Part shown: positions 1-7,728 of the stretch, piece by piece
Layout of the letters: every line of letters begins with the position of its first letter
Numbering within the stretch: the stretch's first letter is position 1
Assembly (NCBI GenBank): GCA_040755395.1
Contig: JBFMAX010000006.1
Location: forward strand, 62,001-126,000
Length of the DNA stretch: 64,000 nt
Origin: Nitrospirota bacterium
GTDB taxonomy: Bacteria; Nitrospirota; Nitrospiria; Nitrospirales; Nitrospiraceae
Reading direction: 5' to 3'
The notes under the pieces: model-generated
What the model was told of the DNA's origin: nothing
Seen by the model: only the letters and a program-made list of their open reading frames with translations
Database searches by the model: none
Translations under genes and position numbers: made by a program

Positions 1-2
1 AC

Positions 3-65
3 GACACGCGGACCCGCATTCTGGAGCTCGTCAGATCGCTCCAGGCGGTCGGCCAGCCGACATGA
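3..65 (+). CDS. C-terminal end of a PilZ-like protein (partial)
   Basis: An open frame enters from the left edge and stops at TGA 63-65. Its last 20 residues (DTRTRILELVRSLQAVGQPT) resemble the C-terminus of the next gene, which has EARAQVLELVNAL in the same place. This suggests two tandem paralogues of a PilZ-type protein. Only the tail is visible, so the function is inferred from the neighbour. Confidence 0.5.
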   Translation, partial: DTRTRILELVRSLQAVGQPT

Positions 66-93
66 CCGGTTCGATCCGGCAAGGGAATCGCGC

Positions 94-612
94 ATGAAAC
101 TCACGGTGACTGTGACAGAAGCTCATCAGGGCAAAGCCCTCGATATCGACTGCGACCAGGAAACGATCACGCTCGTAGGGATCAACGGCGAGCGCCTGGG
201 GACGCTGACCTGGGAGGCCGTCATCGAGCGGATTCTCGCTTCCGATGAAGACTCACGCTTTGCGCACAGCCGAGCCCATCCGCGGGCGCCGCTGGCGATC
301 CGAGTCCGCTACACGACGCCGGAAGGAAAACAGTTCGACAGCCTCACCGGAGGTATCGGCGGGGGCGGATTGTTCATCGAGAGCAGCGCCCCGCTTCCGC
401 AGGGCACCGAATTGGCCGTGGAATTCGCGCTTCCCGACCGGCCCTGGGAGAAGCTCAAGGCCAGGGCCAAGGTCGCCTGGACCCGGAACAAGCCCGAACG
501 CTACCTGCTCTTTCCCGGCATGGGCGTGCAGTTCACGGACATCGCGCCGGAAGCCCGCGCGCAGGTCCTGGAACTCGTCAATGCGCTGAACCGGAATCGG
601 GCGCTGAGCTGA
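94..612 (+). CDS. PilZ domain protein
   Basis: This 172-residue protein has a short unassigned N-terminal half followed by a PilZ beta-barrel (about residues 60-165). PilZ domains usually bind cyclic di-GMP through an RxxxR motif and a downstream (D/N)xSxxG motif. The RxxxR is present as RAHPR just before the first strand. The second motif position reads GGIGGGG, so the acidic and serine ligands are missing while the following LFIE strand is kept. Binding may therefore be weak or lost. The start ATG follows an AAGGGAAT ribosome site. The 3' end overlaps the convergent HEAT-repeat gene by about 35 bases. Confidence 0.8.
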   Translation: MKLTVTVTEAHQGKALDIDCDQETITLVGINGERLGTLTWEAVIERILASDEDSRFAHSRAHPRAPLAIRVRYTTPEGKQFDSLTGGIGGGGLFIESSAPLPQGTELAVEFALPDRPWEKLKARAKVAWTRNKPERYLLFPGMGVQFTDIAPEARAQVLELVNALNRNRALS

Positions 613-1378
613 TCTGCTCGCTCGCCCACCTGGCCCAGCGGCGCACTCCCGCATCCGCATCGTCCGCCGCCACCTTTTCCAAGTCGGCAACGGCCGCTCG
701 GTCGCCGATCTTTCCCAGGCGAAATGCCGCTTCGGCTCGCACGCCGACGGCAGGATCGTGCAAGAGACGTTCGCGGAGCAGGGGAATCGCCCGCGAATCG
801 GCCAACTCCCCCAGCGCCGCAACCGCTCCCTGTCGAACCTCCGCATCGTCATCCCGGAGCGCCTCAACGAGAGCCGGATACGCTGGCGGCGCATCGAGCG
901 AGAGGAGCGCGTGAACGGCCGCGCGCCGCGTCGCCGCATCGGACGCTTTGAGTGCCCGAGTCAGCCGTTCGACGACGGCTTCCGTTTCTCCGATCTCGGC
1001 GATCGCTCTGGCCGCGCTGAGCCGGACCTGTTCGGAACGATCGCGCAGCCGACCGACCAGAGGCAACGAAGCCCGACCAGCCACGGCCTCCCCAAGCTGG
1101 CCAAGAGCCCAGGCGCTGGCCTGACGGACAGCGGGGTCCGGATCATTCAGCGCCTCGACCAAGGCCTCAGCGGCGCCCGATTGTCCCAGCTTTCCTAAAC
1201 CTTCCGCTGCGGTTCGTCGAACCTCGGGGTCCGCGTCCGCGAGCAGCGACGCCAGATACGAGACGATCGTATCCGGGCTGCGTGGCGGCTCATCTCCATC
1301 GCAGGCCGACAGGAGAACGAGGATGCCGATCAAGAGGAGGATGGTGGGCGAAGGAGCTTGGCGATGGATCGCACGCAA
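578..1378 (-). CDS. HEAT-repeat lipoprotein
   Basis: The 266-residue product begins with a short basic N-terminus, a hydrophobic stretch and the lipobox LSAC near residue 26, so it is probably a lipoprotein. The rest is a run of about six HEAT-like repeats of the PBS-lyase type (for example DPDPAVRQASAWALGQLG and DRSEQVRLSAARAIAEIG). Such repeats form an alpha-solenoid for protein-protein binding; no catalytic motif is visible. It lies 36 bases downstream of the long tatA on the same strand and may be cotranscribed. The partner protein is unknown. Confidence 0.8.
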   Translation of the reverse strand: MRAIHRQAPSPTILLLIGILVLLSACDGDEPPRSPDTIVSYLASLLADADPEVRRTAAEGLGKLGQSGAAEALVEALNDPDPAVRQASAWALGQLGEAVAGRASLPLVGRLRDRSEQVRLSAARAIAEIGETEAVVERLTRALKASDAATRRAAVHALLSLDAPPAYPALVEALRDDDAEVRQGAVAALGELADSRAIPLLRERLLHDPAVGVRAEAAFRLGKIGDRAAVADLEKVAADDADAGVRRWARWASEQISSAPDSGSAH

Positions 1379-1414
1379 GGGTCGCTGAAACCGGATTGGA
1401 GGATTGTTGGCTGA

Positions 1415-2260
1415 TCAGGCCGGCTTGGGGGGTTCTTCCTGCACAGCCGGCATCTGTTTGGCCGCTTCGATGGACTGCTCGATCTCTTTCTGAGCGGCGT
1501 CCATTTCGGCTTGAATGGTGCGCATCTCCGGATCGACCGTGTTGCGGACGTCGGCGACCGCCTGCCGGAACGTCCGGAGCGCATCGCCCAGTCCGGACCC
1601 GAGACTCTGCATATCCTGAGGCGAGAGTCCCCCTGATTGCGACGCCGCCTGCGCCTGCTGTGCGGCCTTCTGCTTGAGGGCCGCCTGTTGTGCCTGCACC
1701 CGAGCGACGGCCTCTTTGTTCACGATTGCGGAGGGACGCTTCGCAACCGGCTTGGGCTGCGCGCTCGGAGGCAACGGCGGATATTGCGCCCGCGCGACGG
1801 GAGGCGGAGTCGCCATCCGCTCCTCCATCGTCGGCGGCTGGTGCCCCTGAGCGCCGGCGGAGGCGGGGCTCGCCGCAGCGGGCGGCGCAGCTTGTGCCGC
1901 CTTGACAACCTTGGGTTGCGCTTCCTGGGGCCCAAGATTCGCCATAAGCGCAGCCGTGGTTCCTGGAGTCAGTTCCGGACCCGGTGTGTAGGGCGCCGTC
2001 GGCTTGGGAGCGGCGGACGCCGACTGGCTGGAGGCAACTTGCGTCTCCTCCGCCGCGGGCCTGGGTTGCGCTTGGGAGGGAAGCTGATCCGGGGGAGGCT
2101 GGATGGCTTCGGGCGGTGGAATGTCGTGTACTTCCTTTTTAAAGCCCTTGAGCGCCTTGCCCAGCCCTTCACCGATCTGCGGCAACTTGCCCGCACCGAA
2201 AATGATCAGCACGATGGCCAGAATGATGATCAGTTCGGAGAAGCCTAGGGTGCCAAACAT
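1415..2260 (-). CDS. tatA: Sec-independent translocase subunit TatA with long C-terminal extension
   Basis: Residues 1-22 form the single TatA membrane helix (MFGTLGFSELIIILAIVL). The FGAGKLP hinge and an amphipathic helix (GEGLGKALKGFKKEV, about 30-44) follow. TatA oligomers form the pore for folded twin-arginine substrates. A usual TatA is about 60-100 residues; this one has 281. Residues 48-215 are rich in Pro, Ala and Gln and probably disordered. Residues 217-238 (GSGLGDALRTFRQAVADV) closely mimic the first amphipathic helix, followed by a charged helix to about 268. No tatB or tatC lies nearby. The family is clear; the role of the extension is unknown. Confidence 0.85.
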   Translation of the reverse strand: MFGTLGFSELIIILAIVLIIFGAGKLPQIGEGLGKALKGFKKEVHDIPPPEAIQPPPDQLPSQAQPRPAAEETQVASSQSASAAPKPTAPYTPGPELTPGTTAALMANLGPQEAQPKVVKAAQAAPPAAASPASAGAQGHQPPTMEERMATPPPVARAQYPPLPPSAQPKPVAKRPSAIVNKEAVARVQAQQAALKQKAAQQAQAASQSGGLSPQDMQSLGSGLGDALRTFRQAVADVRNTVDPEMRTIQAEMDAAQKEIEQSIEAAKQMPAVQEEPPKPA

Positions 2261-2348
2261 CGCGTGGTTCCTCGCGGGTTGAGGCCTTGGGTGACTCTAG
2301 CCCGTGCTCGCAGGCGGTGTCAAGCGAGGCTCCATAAGGAGCGCTCAG

Positions 2349-2424
2349 GCTTCAGCGATCAGCGTTCAACTTCCGAAGAAGGGGAATCCGCGATCCTGAA
2401 GACTGATGGCTGAACGCTGACCGC
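2349..2424. repeat. Inverted heptamer-array element
   Basis: The right arm is built of seven-base words (CTGATGG CTGAACG CTGACCG). The left arm read on the other strand is TTGAACG CTGATCG CTGAAG. The two arms can pair into a hairpin. It fills the gap between tatA and the M24 peptidase gene and has the same architecture as the elements in the nuo operon. Confidence 0.6.
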
Positions 2425-2425
2425 A

Positions 2426-3643
2426 TCATGTGAGAATCGGTACGATCTCGGTCTGGACCGGTTGGCCGAAGACCATCGCTTCCCGGTCCGAGAGATAGAC
2501 ATCGAGCTCGCTGCGGATCCCGAATTCGCCGGCTAGGTAAATGCCCGGCTCGATGGAAAAACAGGTCCGCGGCAGGAGCCGGCGCGTGTCCTGTGTTTCC
2601 AGATTATCGATGTTCGCCCCGTTGCCGTGCACCTCTTCCCCGATGGAATGGCCTGTGCGATGCAGAAATCGCTCCCCATACCCGGCGTCGCGGATCACCC
2701 GCCGGCAGACGTCATCCACTTCCCAGCCGCAGGGGAATCTTCCCGCCGCCGCCTGGCGCTGGACGAACGACAGGGCCTCATCCCGCGCTCGCCGCACGAT
2801 CTCGAAGACTTCGCGCTGGCGGGCCGGTGCGCGGTCGCCCACGTAGCCGGTCCAGGTGATGTCGGCATAGACGGCCCCCGGTTCGGGCTGCTTCGCCCAC
2901 AGATCGATCAGCACAAGATCGCCGCGGCGGACCTCGGCCGAGCCGCTCGGTCCCGGCGTGTAGTGCGGATCGGCGCTATGCTCGTTCAGCGCCACGATCG
3001 GCGGGCTTCCCGTCACCAAGCCGTGCGTCCTCATGCGCGACAGGATGAACTGCTGCAGCGCGTACTCCGTCAACGGCGCACGTTGTGCGACGGATGTCCT
3101 GACATGGTCGAAGGCTTCGTCGACGATGCGGCGGAGCGCTTGAGCCGCGACGCGATGGGATGCCAGTTGCCGATCGTTCCAGACCGCCTCGAAGCGTTGC
3201 ACCAAGTCCGCGGAGGTCACCACCTCGACTCCGAAGCTCCGCACCAACTCGATCGTGCCGGCGTCCACCCTCGACAGATACGGAATCGCGTTCATCGGCG
3301 AGTACTGCATCGCCGCACGGCGCACCCCGCCGAGCATCTGACCGAGACGGGTTTTCTGCTCTTCCCACGACACGTAGGAAAGGGCGGTTCCCGGCAAGTG
3401 GTCCAGCACGTGCGGCTCGATCTGATGCAGCAGTTTGATCGGACTGCCGTGCGTCGGAATCCAGTAATACCAGCGGCGCGTCGCATGGGTCGCGGGATCG
3501 ACGTGCAAAACCCGGCAGGCCAGGGGGTCGCTGCCGCGGAAATCATAGAAAAGCCAGCCATCCAGCCCCGGCTGCTCCCGGAGGGCTTGTTGAATCTCAT
3601 CGACGCGTCGGCTGAGGATCGGCGACTCGCTCATCGCCGGCAT
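2426..3643 (-). CDS. M24 family metallopeptidase (Xaa-Pro aminopeptidase-like)
   Basis: The protein (405 residues from the chosen ATG) has a creatinase-like N-terminal domain and a pita-bread catalytic domain. The five expected metal ligands are visible: two Asp in LIDLWAKQ...YADITWT, His in GHSIGEEVHG, Glu in SIEPGIY and Glu in IRSELDVYL. Members cleave X-Pro bonds or related substrates in the cytoplasm, usually with two Mn or Zn ions. An upstream in-frame TTG (3670) exists, but ATG 3643 has the better ribosome site (AGGAC, 7 bases before). The exact substrate cannot be told from sequence. Confidence 0.85.
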   Translation of the reverse strand: MPAMSESPILSRRVDEIQQALREQPGLDGWLFYDFRGSDPLACRVLHVDPATHATRRWYYWIPTHGSPIKLLHQIEPHVLDHLPGTALSYVSWEEQKTRLGQMLGGVRRAAMQYSPMNAIPYLSRVDAGTIELVRSFGVEVVTSADLVQRFEAVWNDRQLASHRVAAQALRRIVDEAFDHVRTSVAQRAPLTEYALQQFILSRMRTHGLVTGSPPIVALNEHSADPHYTPGPSGSAEVRRGDLVLIDLWAKQPEPGAVYADITWTGYVGDRAPARQREVFEIVRRARDEALSFVQRQAAAGRFPCGWEVDDVCRRVIRDAGYGERFLHRTGHSIGEEVHGNGANIDNLETQDTRRLLPRTCFSIEPGIYLAGEFGIRSELDVYLSDREAMVFGQPVQTEIVPILT

Positions 3644-3748
3644 CTTATCGTCCTGTCGGAACACCGTCAATCGGCGGTGGGCGCGCAGCGACGAGCATGG
3701 TAGAATAACAGGCCGGACGGCTGGTTGCTCTTTTTATGGAGGGCGCAT

Positions 3749-4219
3749 TTGCTCCCTGATCCTTCGCTCGAACTCGCTCAATATCGCGTCACGTTCTTTT
3801 TCGGGCCGGAGCCCGTCGCCGAGCATCCGAACCGCCTGTCCTGCGTGTTCAACGTCAAGAAGCGGAGCTGGAAAGGAGGCGTGCAAGTGGCGGTCGAGAT
3901 CGGCCTGGAACAACTGGCGCGCGCGCGCCAGACACTCGGCTGGAGCCAGTGGCTGGACCGTGTCCTGGCCGGTGTTCCCGAAGATGAGCGGGAAGGGTAT
4001 GTTGCGCGCGCGGAAGACCTGTTCGCGCAAGCCCTCTGTGCCTGCAAGCTCGATCTGGCGTTGCAGGCCGGTCTCGTCCAGGAGAACCAACAAGTTCATG
4101 CTGACTCCTGGTCCCGCGAGCTGGACAGGGTCGTGGTCGCACACCAAACGGTCATCAAATCGCATATCCTGACCGAACTCGACCTTACCGAGGGGTCGAG
4201 CCTTCCCGCAGCCAATTGA
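3749..4219 (+). CDS. Conserved-looking hypothetical protein
   Basis: About 156 residues, not recognised. The chosen start is TTG 3749, because GGAGGG sits 5 bases before it; an in-frame TTG at 3725 has no such site. The protein looks soluble and alpha/beta, with a hydrophobic strand near the N-terminus (YRVTFFFGPEP), a basic segment (NVKKRSWKGGVQVAV) and an acidic helical C-terminal half. The opposite strand also has a long open frame (3734-4249), but it lacks a ribosome site and its composition is less protein-like. Divergent from the M24 peptidase gene. Confidence 0.6.
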   Translation: MLPDPSLELAQYRVTFFFGPEPVAEHPNRLSCVFNVKKRSWKGGVQVAVEIGLEQLARARQTLGWSQWLDRVLAGVPEDEREGYVARAEDLFAQALCACKLDLALQAGLVQENQQVHADSWSRELDRVVVAHQTVIKSHILTELDLTEGSSLPAAN

Positions 4220-4243
4220 TCGCTTCGTCCTGGGCGCAGGGGT

Positions 4244-4271
4244 TTGCATTCACGGTCGAATTTGTTATAAG
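4244..4271 (+). promoter_or_regulatory. Predicted sigma-70-type promoter
   Basis: TTGCAT (4244-4249) and TATAAG (4266-4271) are separated by 16 bases. They lie about 75 bases upstream of the GTG start at 4347, in the gap after the preceding gene. Position and match are good for a housekeeping promoter; there is no experimental support. Confidence 0.5.
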
Positions 4272-4346
4272 CAATGACTCGGACACAAACGCGGCTCTGC
4301 CGCGCCCAGTTTGTCGAACGTTAACCGGGAAGAGGAGGACGCGCAC

Positions 4347-4796
4347 GTGGATAATTTCCAAGTGGCACCGTTGATCGACAAGCGAAATCGATCGAGCGCT
4401 CGATGCCTCAGAATCATGGCGGTCGTCATGGTCCTCGCGATCTGCCATTTCACCCTTGAGCCCTTAGCGACCGCGCAGACCAAGGAAGAGGGAGGTACCG
4501 AATCGACCGAGTCGCAAGGCGGCCTCGGTATCGGAGCGGCCCTGCTCACGATTCCCTATGGAGTCGCCAAGGTCGTCTTCGCCTTGTGCGGCGGCATCGT
4601 CGGCGGGCTGACGTATGTCTTCACGGGAGCGGACGAGAAGGCGGCCAAGAAGGTCTGGGACACCAGCATCAGAGGTACCTACGTCATCACTCCCGATCAT
4701 CTGAAAGGGAACAAACCGGTGCGCTTCTTGGGCGTTCCCCCGGAGGAGGAAGCCGGGCCCGACTCGGCCGTACCGGAGCCGGCTCCAACCCCCTAA
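4347..4796 (+). CDS. Hypothetical membrane-associated protein
   Basis: The start is GTG 4347, preceded by GAGGAGG. The product is about 149 residues. A first hydrophobic segment (about 25-42, ending near an Ala-x-Ala at PLATAQ) may be a signal peptide or anchor. A second glycine-rich hydrophobic segment (about 60-88) follows, then a soluble tail with repeated prolines and acidic residues. The family is not recognised. Its stop codon overlaps the start of the next gene (TAATG), so the two are probably translated together. Confidence 0.65.
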   Translation: MDNFQVAPLIDKRNRSSARCLRIMAVVMVLAICHFTLEPLATAQTKEEGGTESTESQGGLGIGAALLTIPYGVAKVVFALCGGIVGGLTYVFTGADEKAAKKVWDTSIRGTYVITPDHLKGNKPVRFLGVPPEEEAGPDSAVPEPAPTP

Positions 4797-5533
4797 TGAG
4801 ACCCGTCATCGGGGTCACCCCGGATTTCAACGCGGGAGACCGGGAAGACATGGGGGGCCGGGAACCCACCTATTTTTTACGCGCCCGTTACGTACGCGCG
4901 ATCGAAGAACTGGGCGGCGTTCCGCTGATTCTCCCCCTCGCGGCCGATCCCGCCCTTCGACGCCGACTGTTCGAGAACCTCGACGGCGTGTTGCTCACCG
5001 GAAGCGGTCCCGATCTTCCTCCCTCCTTGTATGGCGAACGGCAACGTTACAAGTTCCGCGTGATGAGCCGACAGCGGTCGGAATTCGAGCTAGAGATGGC
5101 CAGACTGGCTGCCGAGCGCGCCGTGCCGTTGTTGGGCATTTGCGGCGGGATGCAAACGATCAACGTCGCCCTCGGCGGGAGCCTCTTCCAGGATATCCCG
5201 TCACAAATCCCCCGGGCTCTGCCGCATCGGCAGGCCAAGCCGGCCACGGCGCTCTCACATCCCGTCACGGTGCAACCGGGGAGTCTGCTCAGACGGATCG
5301 TCCGGCGGGATCGGATCCGGGTCAACAGTTCCCATCACCAGTCGGTCAAGCAGCTCGCACCGTCCTTGACGGCCAGCGCCGTCGCGCCGGACGGCGTCAT
5401 CGAGGCCATCGAGTCGCCGCATCATCCCTTTCTGCTGGGGTTGCAATGGCATCCGGAGTTTCTCTTCGACCGACACGACATTCACCGACGTCTCTTCCAA
5501 GCCTTTCTCAAGGCCGCCCGTGGAAAATCGTAA
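4796..5533 (+). CDS. Class-I glutamine amidotransferase-like hydrolase (peptidase C26 / PuuD-like)
   Basis: The 245-residue protein is a class-I glutamine amidotransferase fold standing alone. The nucleophile elbow GICGGMQ contains the catalytic Cys, and the His-Glu pair is in LQWHPEF near the end. The SSHHQSVKQLA segment is typical of the gamma-glutamyl-GABA hydrolase (PuuD) branch. Members split gamma-glutamyl amides in polyamine or related catabolism; the true substrate here is unknown. The ATG at 4796 overlaps the previous stop by one base. The longer frame starting at 4586 runs through the previous gene and is rejected as start. Confidence 0.85.
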   Translation: MRPVIGVTPDFNAGDREDMGGREPTYFLRARYVRAIEELGGVPLILPLAADPALRRRLFENLDGVLLTGSGPDLPPSLYGERQRYKFRVMSRQRSEFELEMARLAAERAVPLLGICGGMQTINVALGGSLFQDIPSQIPRALPHRQAKPATALSHPVTVQPGSLLRRIVRRDRIRVNSSHHQSVKQLAPSLTASAVAPDGVIEAIESPHHPFLLGLQWHPEFLFDRHDIHRRLFQAFLKAARGKS

Positions 5534-5643
5534 CCCATGTGCCGAGCCGGGCGGAGCGTTCTTCCGCCGGCAACCTGCTATACTTTTCGTCAGCGATGTC
5601 CGTCTCTTGACCCCGCTGTGTAACCGCGCGCGTCGGAGCCTAC

Positions 5644-7095
5644 GTGGCCAGTCGCCTGTTCCGGACTAAACCCATCGATCAAATCCTGGCCGACGCCGAT
5701 CATCCGGAACATCGGCTCAAGAAAACCCTGACCGTCTGGGATCTGACCGGTCTGGGCATCGGCGGCATCGTCGGAACCGGCATCTTCGTGTTGATCGGAA
5801 CCGCGATCGTCGGGGACGCCCACCGACCGGGCGCCGGACCGGGCATCATTCTCTCGTTCGTTCTGTCCGGACTCACCTGCGCGCTCGCCGCCCTCTGCTA
5901 TGCCGAGTTCGCGGCCATGATCCCTGTCTCGGGCAGCGCCTACACCTATTCCTATGCGACCCTCGGAGAGTTCCTGGCCTGGCTCACCGGTTGGAACCTG
6001 ATCCTGGAATACGGCGTCGCCTGCGTGGCCGTGGCCATCGGATGGTCCGGGTACTTCAACAACATTCTGAAATTCTGCGGGATCGAGCTGCCGCATTGGG
6101 CGACGCATGCGCCCGGCGTAGACGGAGGCGTCGTCAACTTGCCGGCCGCGATCATTGTCCTGCTCGTCACCGGGATTCTGGTGCTGGGCGTCAAGGAAAG
6201 CGCACGGGCCACCGGCTTGATCGTGCTCGTCAAATTGGCCGTGATTCTGTTTTTCATCGGGGTGGGGATCTCCGCCGTCGAGCCGGCCAACTGGACGCCC
6301 TTCATGCCCTTTGGGTTCCAGGGCGTGGGCGCCGCGGCGGCGATCGTCTTCTTTGCCTATATCGGCTTTGACGCGGTCTCGACGACGGCGGAGGAAGCCC
6401 GGAATCCTCAGCGGGACGTCCCTCTCGGGATCATCGCCTCCCTCGGCATCTGCACTCTGCTCTATATCGCAGTCGCCGCAGTCCTGACCGGGCTCATCCC
6501 CTACGAGCAGATCGATGTCCACGCGCCGGTCGCCGAGGCCTTGCGGGTGGTGGGATTCAATTGGGGCGCGGCCGTCGTCGCGACGGGTGCCGTGGCCGGC
6601 ATCACGAGTGTGCTGTTCGTCATGATGATCGGACAGATCCGGGTGTTCTTCGCCATGTCGCGGGACCGACTGTTGAGCCCGTGGCTCTCCAAAGTGCATC
6701 CGCGCTACCGCACTCCGCACCATGCCACGATCCTGACCGGAGCCGGCGTGGCCGTGCTCGCGGCGCTGGTCCCCATCGGCGACGCCGCCGACATGACCAA
6801 CATCGGGACCTTGTTTGCGTTTGTCCTCGTCTGCCTCGGGGTAATCGTCCTGCGGCGGACAAAACCCGAACAACGCCGTCCCTTCCGCATTCCGTTCATG
6901 CCGTGGATCCCTCTGCTCGGCATGGCCACCTGCCTGGGCCTCATGGCCTTCCTCCCCACGATGACCTGGATTCGATTCGTCGTGTGGACGGTGGTGGGGA
7001 TCGCGATCTATTTCGGCTACGGCATCAGGCGCAGCAGATTGGCGGACGAACCCTTGCCGGAGCAACAGGCCATCCCACAATCGGAAAGCGTATGA
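5644..7095 (+). CDS. APC-family amino acid permease
   Basis: This 483-residue inner-membrane protein has about 12-14 hydrophobic helices. Near the N-terminus it has the TM1 signature GLGIGGIVGTGIFVLIG, where the unwound helix of APC transporters binds the amino acid backbone. It also has the AYTYSYATLGEFLAW region and YIGFDAVSTTAEEARNPQRD, which are typical of the cationic amino acid transporter (YfnA/CAT) branch. The start is GTG 5644. A GGCGGA/TCCGCC hairpin lies just upstream. It probably imports amino acids by proton symport; specificity cannot be read from sequence. Confidence 0.88.
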   Translation: MASRLFRTKPIDQILADADHPEHRLKKTLTVWDLTGLGIGGIVGTGIFVLIGTAIVGDAHRPGAGPGIILSFVLSGLTCALAALCYAEFAAMIPVSGSAYTYSYATLGEFLAWLTGWNLILEYGVACVAVAIGWSGYFNNILKFCGIELPHWATHAPGVDGGVVNLPAAIIVLLVTGILVLGVKESARATGLIVLVKLAVILFFIGVGISAVEPANWTPFMPFGFQGVGAAAAIVFFAYIGFDAVSTTAEEARNPQRDVPLGIIASLGICTLLYIAVAAVLTGLIPYEQIDVHAPVAEALRVVGFNWGAAVVATGAVAGITSVLFVMMIGQIRVFFAMSRDRLLSPWLSKVHPRYRTPHHATILTGAGVAVLAALVPIGDAADMTNIGTLFAFVLVCLGVIVLRRTKPEQRRPFRIPFMPWIPLLGMATCLGLMAFLPTMTWIRFVVWTVVGIAIYFGYGIRRSRLADEPLPEQQAIPQSESV

Positions 7096-7129
7096 TGGAG
7101 AGTGAGATCCTGGTGAGGAAATCTTGTTG

Positions 7130-7555
7130 CTAGGTGGCTCCCGTCCGTGAAGCGACTGACTCAGGCACTGGAGACGTAACGACCGCTGGACTGCCGTCGG
7201 CAGGTTGAGGCGAGGGAGCCGGTGCAGGACCGGCGCTTTCTGGAGCTGCAGCCGTAGGGGGCTTCGGCGGGGCTGCAGGCTTCGGCGGCGCGGGCTTTTC
7301 GGGTTTGATCCCGCCTTCCCAGGACGGTCCCGTATACATGTCGGGAGACAACCCTTTCGCCTTCCATTTTTCTTCGAAATCGGCGGCGGCGCGGTTCGGG
7401 GTTTCGCCTACGCCGACAACATCGTTCCATGGATACGCCTTGGGACCGATCTCGCACACCCCATTCCCGCGCTTCAGATAGAGTGCGATCGGATTCCCAC
7501 GATAGGGACCCAGATAAATGTGGATACAGCCGACGTATTCGAGCAGATTGGCCAT
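7130..7555 (-). CDS. Hypothetical protein with Pro/Ala-rich tail
   Basis: The first 85 residues form a compact conserved-looking domain with the pattern YVGCIHIYLGPYRGNPIALY and two Cys. A low-complexity tail rich in Pro, Ala and Lys follows to the end (about residues 88-141). The start ATG 7555 is chosen because GAAGG lies 7 bases upstream; the in-frame ATG at 7579 has no ribosome site. It is convergent with the permease gene. Function is not recognised. Confidence 0.6.
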   Translation of the reverse strand: MANLLEYVGCIHIYLGPYRGNPIALYLKRGNGVCEIGPKAYPWNDVVGVGETPNRAAADFEEKWKAKGLSPDMYTGPSWEGGIKPEKPAPPKPAAPPKPPTAAAPESAGPAPAPSPQPADGSPAVVTSPVPESVASRTGAT

Positions 7556-7678
7556 CACCCAACCTTCGGAAAGTGCCATGATGCCATAACCGGCGCCCTT
7601 GGGCAAGAGGAGCGGGAAGGAAGAGGCGACCCATATCGTGGCGGCATCGCGCTGCGACCACGAAGGGCCTCGATCAGC

Positions 7679-7700
7679 AAAAGGGCGATGCCTTTTTTCG
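7679..7700. terminator. Possible bidirectional terminator
   Basis: AAAAGGGC and GCCTTTTTT form a short stem with one bulge and a T run on either strand. It sits just downstream of the anion transporter stop (7729, minus strand). The stem is short, so confidence is low. Confidence 0.3.
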
Positions 7701-7728
7701 TCGGGTCATGGCGTTCGTCGTGTGCTTG

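Noticed and set aside
3734-4249. A 171-codon minus-strand frame opposite the hypothetical gene at 3749
   Set aside because: It has no ribosome site, and the plus-strand frame has GGAGGG before its TTG and a more protein-like composition.
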